Positions 36,809 through 45,700 of a stretch of DNA of 64,000 nucleotides are shown piece after piece. The notes under the pieces were generated by a model. It did not search any database and was not told the DNA's origin. It was given only the letters and a program-made list of their open reading frames with translations. The position numbers and the translations under genes are program-made. The stretch lies in assembly GCF_031458095.1 (NCBI RefSeq), contig NZ_JAVDXU010000003.1, forward strand, positions 682,001 through 746,000, read 5' to 3'. Source of the DNA: Pelomonas saccharophila_A (GTDB lineage Bacteria; Pseudomonadota; Gammaproteobacteria; Burkholderiales; Burkholderiaceae_C). Each line of letters begins with the position of its first letter. Within the stretch, counting starts at the first letter, position 1.

Positions 36809-38839
36809 ATGTCCCGTTTCCCTCGCCATCGCCTCGCCGCCGCAGCCACCCTGCTCGGCCTGGCCGCCGCCGCACATGCCCTCGACCTGAGCGGCCTGTC
36901 CAAGGAGGCCCAGCCCTGCGACGACTTCTATGCCTTCGTCAACGGCCCCTGGGAAGCCGCGACGGAGCTGCCCGCCAGCCGCGCCCGCATCGGCAGCTTC
37001 GAGGACCTGCGCCAGAACAATGCCGCCGTGCTGGACAAGGCCTTGAAAGAACTGGCCGACCGGCCCGAATTGCAGAAGACGCCGGGCCTCAAGCTCATCG
37101 CCGCCTATTTCTCCAGCGGCATGGACGAAGCCGCCATCGAAGCACGCGGCCTGACTTCCGTGGCACCGCTGCTGAACCGCATCGACGCCCTGCAGCGCCG
37201 CGAAGACCTCCCTGCCCTGCTGGCGCTGCTGAATCGCAGCGGCATCGCGGCGCCGCTCGGCTACAGCGTCCAACCCGACCGCAAGGACACGCGGCGCAAT
37301 GTGCTCGGCCTGGGGCAGTCCGGTCTGGGCCTGCCGGACCGCGACGACTACTTCCGCGACGATGACCGCACGCGCAGCGTGAAACTGGCATACCGCGCCT
37401 ACAGCCAGGCCCTGCTCGCCGCGGCAGGCAAGCCGGCCACCGACGCCGAGCTGGACACGCTCTATCAATTCGAGACCCGACTGGCCGGCGCCTCACGCGC
37501 ACGCGATCAGTTGCGCGATCCGAACGCCAGCTACAACCCGATGAGCCCGGCCGAACTGGCGGCGGCGGCGCCCGGCCTGGACTGGAACACCTATCTCGCC
37601 GTGCTGACGGCTGGCGCCAAGCTGCCACACCGCCTCATCGTCGGCCAGCCGGAGTTCGCGACTCACGTCGCCCAGCTCGCCGCCGACACACCGCTGCCCG
37701 TGTGGCGCCAGTACCTCGCGTTGCGGGTACTCGACGCGGCCGCCCCCCGCCTACCCACGGCGTTCGCGACCGCCTCCTTCGACTACCGGGGCAGGACCCT
37801 CATCGGCCTGCAGGCGCGGCAGCCGCGCAGCGAGGAGGTCATCCTCATGATCGGTGGCAGCTATGGCACCGAGCCGGTGGCCCTGGCCCTGGGCGAACTC
37901 TTCGTCGCGCGCGCCTTCTCGCCCGAGGCGCAGAAGCGCTCGCTGCAATTGCTGGACGACATCCGCGCCAGCATGAAGGAGCGCATCGAGAAGCTGGAGT
38001 GGATGACGCCCCCCACCAAGGCCAAGGCGATCGAGAAGCTGGCGCAGATGCAGCCCATGATCGGCGCGCCCGACAAGTGGCCGCAGTTCGAGGGCCTGCA
38101 GCTGAGCAACAACGACTTCACCGGCAACTGGCTCAAGGTGGCGCTGTGGCACAGCGGCCAGCAGATGAAGGATCTGGACTCGCCGGTCGAGCGCGGCAGA
38201 TGGCGCACCAGCCCCCACATCGTCAATGCCTTCGCCGGTGGCCTGAACCAGATCACCTTCCCGGCCGGCATCCTGCAGCCGCCCTTCTTCGACGCCAAGG
38301 CGGACGACGCCAGCAACTACGGTGGCATCGGCATGGTCATCGGCCACGAGATCACGCATCACTTCGACGACAGCGGCCGCAACTTCGACGCCGGCGGCTC
38401 GCTGACCGACTGGTGGACGCCCGCCGACGCGGCCGGCTACAAGGCCCGCGCCGACAAGGTGGCCGAGCGCTATTCGGCGATCTCGCCGCTGACCGGCTAC
38501 AACATCAATGGCCGCATGACGCTGGGCGAGAACATCTCCGACATGTCGGGCCTGCCCCTCGCCTACGAGGGCCTGCAGCGGGCGCTCAAGCGCAGCGGCA
38601 GGGCTGACAAGAAGATCGACGGCTACACGCCGGCCCAGCGCTTCTTCATCAGCACGGCGCTGATCTGGCGCACCAAGGTGCGCACCGAGTTCCTCATCAA
38701 CCAGATCCGCACCGACAACCACTCGCCGGCCAAGTTCCGCGTGCTGACACCGATGAGCAACACGCCCTACTTCGCGCAGGCCTTCAGCTGCAAGCCGGGG
38801 AGCGCGATGGTGGCGAGTGATCCGATCACGGTGTGGTGA
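36809..38839 (+). CDS. M13 family zinc metallopeptidase (PepO/neprilysin-like)
   Basis: A 676-residue secreted peptidase with signal peptide LLGLAAAAHA. The zinc motif HEITH occupies 513-517, with the third ligand Glu574 in GENISD. The upstream NAFAGGLNQITFPAGILQPP block corresponds to the substrate-binding NAF/Y-type region. The N-terminal PF05649-like domain has QPCDDFYAFVNGPW, and the C-terminal CKPGSAMVASDPITVW ends in the family's Trp. It probably degrades peptides in the periplasm or outside. A strong terminator follows 26 bases after the stop. Confidence 0.93.
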   Translation: MSRFPRHRLAAAATLLGLAAAAHALDLSGLSKEAQPCDDFYAFVNGPWEAATELPASRARIGSFEDLRQNNAAVLDKALKELADRPELQKTPGLKLIAAYFSSGMDEAAIEARGLTSVAPLLNRIDALQRREDLPALLALLNRSGIAAPLGYSVQPDRKDTRRNVLGLGQSGLGLPDRDDYFRDDDRTRSVKLAYRAYSQALLAAAGKPATDAELDTLYQFETRLAGASRARDQLRDPNASYNPMSPAELAAAAPGLDWNTYLAVLTAGAKLPHRLIVGQPEFATHVAQLAADTPLPVWRQYLALRVLDAAAPRLPTAFATASFDYRGRTLIGLQARQPRSEEVILMIGGSYGTEPVALALGELFVARAFSPEAQKRSLQLLDDIRASMKERIEKLEWMTPPTKAKAIEKLAQMQPMIGAPDKWPQFEGLQLSNNDFTGNWLKVALWHSGQQMKDLDSPVERGRWRTSPHIVNAFAGGLNQITFPAGILQPPFFDAKADDASNYGGIGMVIGHEITHHFDDSGRNFDAGGSLTDWWTPADAAGYKARADKVAERYSAISPLTGYNINGRMTLGENISDMSGLPLAYEGLQRALKRSGRADKKIDGYTPAQRFFISTALIWRTKVRTEFLINQIRTDNHSPAKFRVLTPMSNTPYFAQAFSCKPGSAMVASDPITVW

Positions 38840-38864
38840 GTGGGGCGGTTTGATTGAACTTGGA

Positions 38865-38885
38865 CGGGGCTTCGGCCCCGTTTTT
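38865..38885 (+). terminator. Rho-independent terminator with UUCG loop
   Basis: Stem CGGGGC (38865-38870) pairs with GCCCCG (38875-38880) around a TTCG tetraloop, followed by TTTTT (38881-38885). It ends transcription of the M13 peptidase gene. Confidence 0.92.
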
Positions 38886-38930
38886 GTTTGGTGGTTGCTT
38901 TTGCCAAGGTCCTCATGACTCGCGTGCAGT

Positions 38931-39449
38931 GCCGCCGGAGTCCGCCCGGCGAGGGCGGGTAACTTTTCTCTGACGCGCCAGAGAAAAGTCACCAAAAGAG
39001 GAGCGCTCAATGCAATCTGCACTCGAGCGGCGTCTGCCGCTCGCTGCGCTCGGTGTGGGCCGTGCCTCCACGCGAGCCGCTGCGCTCTCGCCCACCACTT
39101 TTGAAGAGCGCCAGCGATCGCGCCTTCAAGCCAGCTAACGCCGGCTGCACGCCGGGCTCATCAGGAAATACCGAACAGCCGCGTCGCCCGAGCGACGCTG
39201 CATGGGGCTGTTTTGATGAGCACGGCGTGCAGCCGCGCGTCGAACGGGGTGCTGATGCGATGGATGCTGCTCGCGACAAGTCGTGTGCGAGAGCGCAGCG
39301 GTTCGCTTCTTGTCGCAATGCCGCTGGTTGTTTTCGCGCGCCGCTCTTGGCGGCGCCGCGGTCGTGTGCGGTTCAGGGCCTCTTCTTTGGTGACTTTCTT
39401 CTGGCCCCGCAGAAGAAAGTTACCCGGCCGCCGGGACGGACTCCCGGCA
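38931..39449. repeat. ~520-base imperfect palindromic element between convergent genes
   Basis: Left arm (38931-39180) and right arm (39202-39449) are related in inverted orientation around ~39190. Matching blocks include TGATGAGCnCGGCGTGCAGCC near the centre, GTGnGCGAGAGCGCAGCGG in mid-arm, and at each end GGTGACTTT...AAAGTTACCCG next to a CGGACTCC block. Each end also holds a perfect 11-base hairpin (38962-38989 and 39393-39420). No convincing gene lies inside; the open frames are arm-derived. This looks like two copies of an intergenic repeat head to head, or a MITE-like element. The gap is 710 bases long, and the element fills most of it between two terminators. Confidence 0.75.
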
Positions 39450-39496
39450 ATGCACCGAGCAAACGCACTCTCCGCAAAAGCAACCATCCCACCAAC

Positions 39497-39522
39497 AAAA
39501 AAACGGGGCCCGAAGGCCCCGT
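39497..39522 (-). terminator. Rho-independent terminator of the serine protease gene
   Basis: On the minus strand ACGGGGCC and GGCCCCGT (39503-39522) pair around TTCG, followed by a run of seven T (39503-39497). It lies 27 bases beyond the protease stop codon. Confidence 0.9.
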
Positions 39523-39549
39523 CCTTTCTTCAGGCAAAGCGCCCGACGA

Positions 39550-41367
39550 TTACCAAGTCAGCTTCAGCGTGTAGCTGCCGGTACCGCTGTAGCGCAGCAC
39601 CTGCACATACAGCGTCACCGAGCCGCTGCCGCCATTGGCGTAGCTGGTGCTGTCGACCTGTCCGGCGGCCTTCTCGCTGCTGGCCAGCGTGGTGCCGGAG
39701 CTGTTCTTGATGTACAGGTCGAAGTCGTTGCTGCTGCTGCCCATGGTCAGCGTCGCGGCCAGCGTCTTGCCGGCCGGCAGCGTCACCTTGAAGTAGTCGG
39801 TGTCACTGCTGGAGCTGATCGAGCCGGCCACGATGGCGGGCGACGACACGGTGTTGGCCGTGCCGATCGTGCCGTTGGACTCGGTCTCGTTCACCGTCGG
39901 CAGGGTCGTGCCGGTGATGGCCGTGACGGCAGCGGCGGCGTCCAGGATGCCGGCGCCGCACTGCGAGCAGCTGCCCGGGAAGGCACGGGCGCTGCTGACC
40001 AGCGCGGCCTTGATCTGGTCGGGCGTGGCCGTCGGCTTGGCGCTGTACATCAGGGCGACGACGCCGGCCACGTGGGGCGTGGCCATCGAGGTGCCCTGGT
40101 AGTAGGCGTAGCTGTCGGCGCCCGGCGCCTTGGTGCCGGCGTTCAGCGTGCTCAGGATGCCGTTGCTGCTGCTCGAGCGCACATCGCCGCCGGGCGCGGC
40201 CAGCGTCACGATGGAGCCGTAGTTCGAGTAGTAGGCGCGGGCACCGTTGCGGTCCGTCGCTGCCACGGCGATGACGCCGGAGCAGTTGGCCGGGTTGGAG
40301 TTGCTGGCGTTCTGGTTCTCGTTGCCGGCCGCCACGACGACGGTGGTGCCGCGCGAGCGGGCACTGTTGATGGCGTTCTGCGACGTGGTGTCGCAGGCGC
40401 CGCCGCCGCCCAGGGACATGTTGATGACCTTGGCCGGCGTGGCGTTGGCGGGCAGGCCCGAGACGCTGCCGCCCGAGGCCCAGACCATGCCGTCGGCGAT
40501 GTCGGACGTGTAGCCGCCGCACTTGCCAAGCACGCGCACCGGTTGCACCTTGGCGTTGAAGGCGATGCCGGCGACGCCGCTGGCGTTGTTGGTCTTGGCG
40601 GCGATGGTGCCGGCCACGTGGGTGCCGTGCCAGCTGGAGTTGCTGGCGGGTTCACCCGTGCCGCATTCGCCGGCAGCCACCCAGTCGCCCGGGTCGCTGG
40701 GGTCGCTGTCGCGGGCCGAACCGTCGTTGGAGACGGCCGTGTCATTGATCATGTCGTAGCCGGCGACGATCTGGCCGGACAGGTCGGCATGCGGGCGGTA
40801 GCCCGTGTCGATGACGGCGACGACGACGCCGGAGCCGGTGGCCAGGTCCCAGGCAGCCGGGGCGCGAATGCCGCCGGTGTTCTCGTACAGATCCCACTGC
40901 GAGCTGTAGCTCGAGTCATTGGGGGTCATCATGGGGTACATCTTGCGGTCGGGTTCCGCATAGGCGATGTTGGCGTCGGCGGCCTTGAGCTGGTTGGCCA
41001 GGCTTTGCATCTCGCCGTGCGAGAGGGCCTTGTCGAGCTTGTAGATGTGGGCGCCGGTGCCCATCTGGCGCAGCAGGCGGGCCTTGGCGCCACGCAGGGC
41101 CAGGGCCGAGTTGACGGCGTTCAGGCGGGCGTCGAGGGCATTGGCCGTGACGCTGACCGCGCGCAGCACGCTGGCGTCCTTGACATCGGCCTGGGAGGCA
41201 TCGCGGTAGCTGACGATGAGGCGGTCGGTGCTGGCGGCACGCTGAGCCAGGCTCGCGACACCGACGTCAACCTGGGTGTTGGACACGCCGGCCTGGACTG
41301 CGCCTGCCGTCAGCAGGCCACAGGCCAGTGCGAGCAGGGTTCTCTTGTTGGCAAAAGCAAAACTCAT
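39550..41367 (-). CDS. Secreted S8 (subtilisin-like) serine protease with C-terminal PPC domain
   Basis: A 605-residue exported protease. The signal ends near AVQAG (~26) and a propeptide spans ~27-145. The catalytic triad is Asp187 (VIDTGYRPH), His247 (HGTHVAGT) and Ser427 (GTSMATPHVAG), with the oxyanion Asn349 in AAGNEN. A C-terminal pre-peptidase (PPC) domain fills ~495-605 and is usually removed after secretion. Cys pairs in the catalytic domain suggest disulfides. Probably a type II-secreted extracellular protease. Monocistronic with its own terminator. Confidence 0.95.
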   Translation of the reverse strand: MSFAFANKRTLLALACGLLTAGAVQAGVSNTQVDVGVASLAQRAASTDRLIVSYRDASQADVKDASVLRAVSVTANALDARLNAVNSALALRGAKARLLRQMGTGAHIYKLDKALSHGEMQSLANQLKAADANIAYAEPDRKMYPMMTPNDSSYSSQWDLYENTGGIRAPAAWDLATGSGVVVAVIDTGYRPHADLSGQIVAGYDMINDTAVSNDGSARDSDPSDPGDWVAAGECGTGEPASNSSWHGTHVAGTIAAKTNNASGVAGIAFNAKVQPVRVLGKCGGYTSDIADGMVWASGGSVSGLPANATPAKVINMSLGGGGACDTTSQNAINSARSRGTTVVVAAGNENQNASNSNPANCSGVIAVAATDRNGARAYYSNYGSIVTLAAPGGDVRSSSSNGILSTLNAGTKAPGADSYAYYQGTSMATPHVAGVVALMYSAKPTATPDQIKAALVSSARAFPGSCSQCGAGILDAAAAVTAITGTTLPTVNETESNGTIGTANTVSSPAIVAGSISSSSDTDYFKVTLPAGKTLAATLTMGSSSNDFDLYIKNSSGTTLASSEKAAGQVDSTSYANGGSGSVTLYVQVLRYSGTGSYTLKLTW

Positions 41368-41797
41368 TTGGTGGTTCCGGAAAAGTCACCGTGGCGGACG
41401 GCGCACCGGCTCGGCCCGCGGGATCTCCACGAGGAGCGCCGCTGTGTTCAGCTCACCGACAGGACTCAACCCAACAACCAGAAACGGTCCTGCCGGCATG
41501 GCGCATCCGAAGCGGCGCGCAGTGTGTCCGCGACACGAAGCCAGCCTTGTCACCAACCGGAGTGACGCAAGTCACCCTAGCGGGCAACTACCGATGGACG
41601 CCCATGACGAGTGGCACGCGAGGCCGAAGAACACGCGCGAGCCTGCGTCTCAATTCGGTGGCGGTTTTCGGCATGCCGTCGCATGCCGACGGCATCTCAT
41701 CGCCTGCTGCTTGGGACCGCTCGGTCAGACGCCTAGCCTGAGCACAGGTCGACGTCATTCACGTCCCCTGCCCCTCAAAGTCCAACAGGAGCTCGTC
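41368..41797. promoter_or_regulatory. Intergenic region between protease and exported protein; one perfect hairpin
   Basis: These 430 bases separate divergent genes and must contain both promoters, but I see no clear promoter pair. A perfect 9-base inverted repeat, ATGCCGTCG-CATGC-CGACGGCAT, lies at 41673-41695 about 100 bases before the plus-strand start and could be an operator or hairpin. Open frames through the region do not resemble any protein. Confidence 0.35.
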
Positions 41798-42298
41798 ATG
41801 TCCTCTCGCTATTCGATCGCACAACGCACACCGGTTCTCAACGGCCTCTTCGCCGCCGTCGCCTGCGCCGCCACGCTGGCCCTGACAGCCGGTCCGGCCA
41901 TGGCCGCACCCGACGACCTGGAGCGCGTCGAGGTCAGGGGCCGCGTCATCGAGGCGCCCGCCCGCTACGACGTGCACGCCGCCTGCGAAGACCTTGAAGG
42001 ACAGCTGCAGTCGGCACTGGAGCGGACCTGGGCCATCGAAGGCCGCTATGGCGAAGTGAAGGTGCAGTTCGTCATGGAGAACGGGGAAGTCGGCGCCGTG
42101 CAGGCGAACGGCATCTCGCGCAGCATCGCCCGCGACGTGCGCCAGGCCGTGAACCGCCTGCATTGCGGTCCGCAGAACACGGCAAGCGCGCAGATCTACC
42201 GCTTCAGCGTCGACTTCATCGATCCTCGCGCCCCCGCCATGGACACCTTGACCGCTCGCAGCGGCAGCGGCACGCGCGTCGCGCTGTTCAGCCGCTGA
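41798..42298 (+). CDS. Hypothetical exported protein
   Basis: A 166-residue protein not recognised as a known family. A signal peptide is clear (hydrophobic AAVACAATLALTAG, then AMA/AP cleavage). The mature part starts LERVEVRGRVIEAPARYDVH, has two Cys residues (CEDLEGQLQ and LHCGPQN), and a segment reading like a TonB-C/energy-transducer-type mixed alpha/beta fold (YGEVKVQFVMENGEVGAVQA), which is only a suggestion. Start ATG 41798 has AGGAG seven bases upstream; longer in-frame extensions lack a signal. The 3' end overlaps the convergent HIT gene by 11 bases. Confidence 0.72.
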   Translation: MSSRYSIAQRTPVLNGLFAAVACAATLALTAGPAMAAPDDLERVEVRGRVIEAPARYDVHAACEDLEGQLQSALERTWAIEGRYGEVKVQFVMENGEVGAVQANGISRSIARDVRQAVNRLHCGPQNTASAQIYRFSVDFIDPRAPAMDTLTARSGSGTRVALFSR

Positions 42299-42707
42299 GC
42301 ACCTGGGCAATGGCCGCGTCGACGGTCTCCAGCGGCCGTGCCAATGCGGGCACGGCCTCTCGCTGAGCGGGTGCCCAGATGGGCGCCGGGAAGTGGCTGT
42401 CGCCCTCGAAGCGCGCAATCACATGCCAGTGCAGATGCGGCACGACATTGCCCAGGCTCGCGAGGTTGACCTTGGTCGGTGCGAGCAAAGACCTTAAGGC
42501 CCGCTCGATCTCGGTGACAGCGTCCATGCAGGCGTGTCTATCCGTGACGCAGAGGTCACTGAACTCGGCGACATGGGCGTTCCAGATGAGTCGGTAGAAG
42601 GCCGGGAAGCGTTGTGCTTCCTCGCCCTCGACCACACGCACGACGCGGAACTGCGGCGTGCGGGCGACGACGAGGCCGCCGTCGCCGTCACACAGCGCGC
42701 AGCTCAC
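42288..42707 (-). CDS. HIT family (histidine triad) hydrolase
   Basis: A 139-residue HIT-domain protein. The triad motif HLHWHVIARF sits at 91-100, and Cys3 and Cys6 at the N-terminus (MSCALC) may bind zinc. HIT proteins hydrolyse nucleoside phosphoramidates or related nucleotides. The start overlaps the stop of the FAD/Fe-S dehydrogenase by four bases, so the two are co-expressed. Confidence 0.92.
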   Translation of the reverse strand: MSCALCDGDGGLVVARTPQFRVVRVVEGEEAQRFPAFYRLIWNAHVAEFSDLCVTDRHACMDAVTEIERALRSLLAPTKVNLASLGNVVPHLHWHVIARFEGDSHFPAPIWAPAQREAVPALARPLETVDAAIAQVLSG

Positions 42708-45700
42708 ACCAGCACCCGCTCGATGCCGCCGTTGTTGGCCTTGGCCACGTAGTCGGGCATCCAGTTGGGGCCGAGGATCTGGTTGGCCATCTCGACGACG
42801 ATGTAGTCGGCTTCCAGCAGGCCGTTCTGAAGGTCGTTGCCGTAGCGGCTCAAACCCTGCAGGCAGCTCGGGCAGGAGGTCAGGATCTTCAGGTTGTCAT
42901 TGGCGCCGACCTGGCCCGACTCGCGCAGCTGGGCCTCGGTCTTGCGCAGTTCCTCTTCCTTGCGAAAGCGCACCTGCGTGGAGATGTCGGGCCGCGTGAC
43001 GCCCAGCGTGCCGCTCTCGCCGCAGCAGCGCTCGCTCTTCACGACGTTGTCGCCCACCAGCGCCTTGACCGTCTTCATCGGCTCCTGCTGCTTCATCGGC
43101 GAGTGGCAGGGGTCGTGGTACAGATAGCTGTTCTTGGAGCCCAGGGTGATGCCCTTCTCCAGCAGGTACTCGTGGATGTCGATGATGCGGCAGCCTGGGA
43201 AGATGTCCTCGAACTTGTAGCCCTGCAGCTGGTCGTAGCAGGTGCCGCAGCTGACCACCACCGTCTTGATGTCGAGGTAGTTCAGCGTATTGGCGACGCG
43301 ATGGAAGAGCACCCGGTTGTCGGTAATCATCTTCTCGGCCTTGTCGAACTGGCCCGAGCCGCGCTGCGGGTAGCCGCAGCACAGGTAACCCGGCGGCAGC
43401 ACGGTCTGCACGCCGGCATGCCAGAGCATGGCCTGCGTGGCCAGGCCGACCTGGCTGAACAGACGCTCCGAGCCGCAGCCGGGGAAATAGAACACGGCCT
43501 CCGTCTCGCTCGGCGTGGCCGGCGGGCGGATGATGGGCACGTAGTCCTTGTCCTCGATGTCCAAGAGCGCCCGCGCCGTCTTCTTGGGCAGGCCGCCGGG
43601 CAGCTTCTTGTTGATGAAGTGGATGACCTGTTCCTTGATCGGCGCGGCGCCCAGCGTCGCCGGCGGCGCGCTGGTCTGCTTGCGGCCCGCAAGCTTGAAC
43701 AGGTCGACGGCAAAGCGCTGCGCCTTGAAGCCAATGCCCACCATGGCCGTGCGGGCCAGCTTGATGGTCTCGGGGTTGGTCGCGTTCAGCATGAACATGG
43801 CCGCCGCGTTGCCGGGGCGCCAGGTCTTCTGGCCCATCTTGCGCAGCAGGTTGCGCATATTCATCGTCACGTCGCCGAAGTCGATCTTGACCGGGCAGGG
43901 CGACAGGCATTTGTGGCAGACCGTGCAGTGGTCGGCCACATCCTCGAACTCCTGCCAGTGCTTGATGGACACGCCCCGGCGGGTCTGCTCCTCGTACAGG
44001 AAGGCCTCGACGAGCAGCGAGGTGGCGAGGATCTTGTTGCGCGGCGAATAAAGCAGGTTGGCGCGCGGCACATGGGTGGCGCAGACCGGCTTGCACTTGC
44101 CGCAGCGCAGGCAGTCCTTCACCGAGTTGGCGATCTCGCCGATGTCGCTCTGCTGCATGATCAGCGACTCATGCCCCATCAGGCCGAAGGACGGCGTGTA
44201 GGCATTGCGCAGGTCGGCCGGCATGGCCTCATCGCGGAGCAATTTGCCCTTGTTGAAGCGGCCCTCGGGGTCGACGCGCTTCTTGTAGGCCGTGAAGTTG
44301 GCCAGCTCGTCGTCGGTCAGGAACTCGAGCTTGGTGATGCCGATGCCATGCTCGCCCGAGATGACGCCGTCCAGCGAACGCGCCAGCTTCATGATGCGGG
44401 CCACGGCCTCATGGGCCGTCTGCAGCATCTGGTAGTTGTCGCTGTTGACGGGGATGTTGGTGTGCACATTGCCGTCGCCGGCATGCATGTGCAGGGCCAC
44501 CCAGACGCGGCCGCGCAGCACTTCCTTGTGGATGCGCTTGAGCTCGGCGATCAGCGGCTCGAAAGCCGCGCCGTTGAAGAGGGCCTGCATGGGCTTGAGG
44601 ATCTGGGTCTTCCACGAAGCGCGCAGCTCATGCGTCTGCAGGCCCTCGAAGAAGCCACTGTCCAGCCCGTTCAACCACTGCTGCCACAGCTCGCCCACCT
44701 CGCGCAGCAGGGTCAGGGCCTGCTGCACGCGGTCTTCCAGCAGCTCGGCGCTCGGGATGTCGCCGGCGTCGTCGCTCTTGCCCAGCGGCAGCTTGCCCGT
44801 CATGAACAACGCTTGCAACGCCGTCACCAGGGCCAGCTTGTTGCGCAGGGACAGCTCGATGTTGATGCGCTCGATGCCCAGGGTGTACTCGCCCATGCGG
44901 TGCAGCGGGATCACCACGTCCTCGTTCACCTTGAACGCGTTGGTGTGCTTGCTGATGGCCGCGGTGCGCTTGCGGTCCAGCCAGAACTTCTTGCGCGCGT
45001 CGGCGCTGACGGCGACAAAGCCCTCGCCCGAGCGCCCATTGGCCAGGCGCACGACCTCGGAGGTGGCACGCGCCACCGCATCGGCGTCGTCGCCGACGAT
45101 GTCGCCCACCAGCACCATCTTGGGCAGGCCGCCGCGCTTGCTCTTGGTCGCGTAGCCCACCGCCTTCAGGTAGCGGTCGTCCAGGTGCTCCAGTCCGGCC
45201 AGCAGCACGCCAGTGTCGGCAATCGAGAACATGTAGTCCTTGATGTCGACGATGCTGGGCACACAGTCCTTGGGGTTGCCGAAGAACTCCAGGCAGACGG
45301 TGCGCACATGGGCCGGCATGCGGTGCACGATCCAGCGCGCAGATGTGATGAGGCCGTCGCAGCCTTCCTTCTGGATGCCCGGCAGACCGGCGAGGAACTT
45401 GTCCGTCACGTCCTTGCCCAGGCCCTCTTTGCGGAAGACACGGCCGGGGATGTCCAGCCTCTCGGTCGTCTCGAGCTTGGTGCCCGACGCGTCGAAGTAG
45501 CGCAGCTCGAAGCTGGCCATCTCGACGTCATGGATCTTGCCGAGGTTGTGGTTGAGGCGGATCACCTCCAGCCATTTGGCCTCGGGCGTCACCATCTTCC
45601 AGCTGGCCAGGTTGTCCAGGGCCGTGCCCCACAGCACGGCCTTCTTGCCGCCGGCGTTCATGGCCACGTTGCCGCCGATGCAGCTGGCCTCGGCCGAGGT

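Noticed and set aside
38940..39480. Small proteins encoded within the 38.9-39.5 kb gap
   Set aside because: All frames arise from the palindromic arms, lack ribosome-binding sites and include hairpin sequence.
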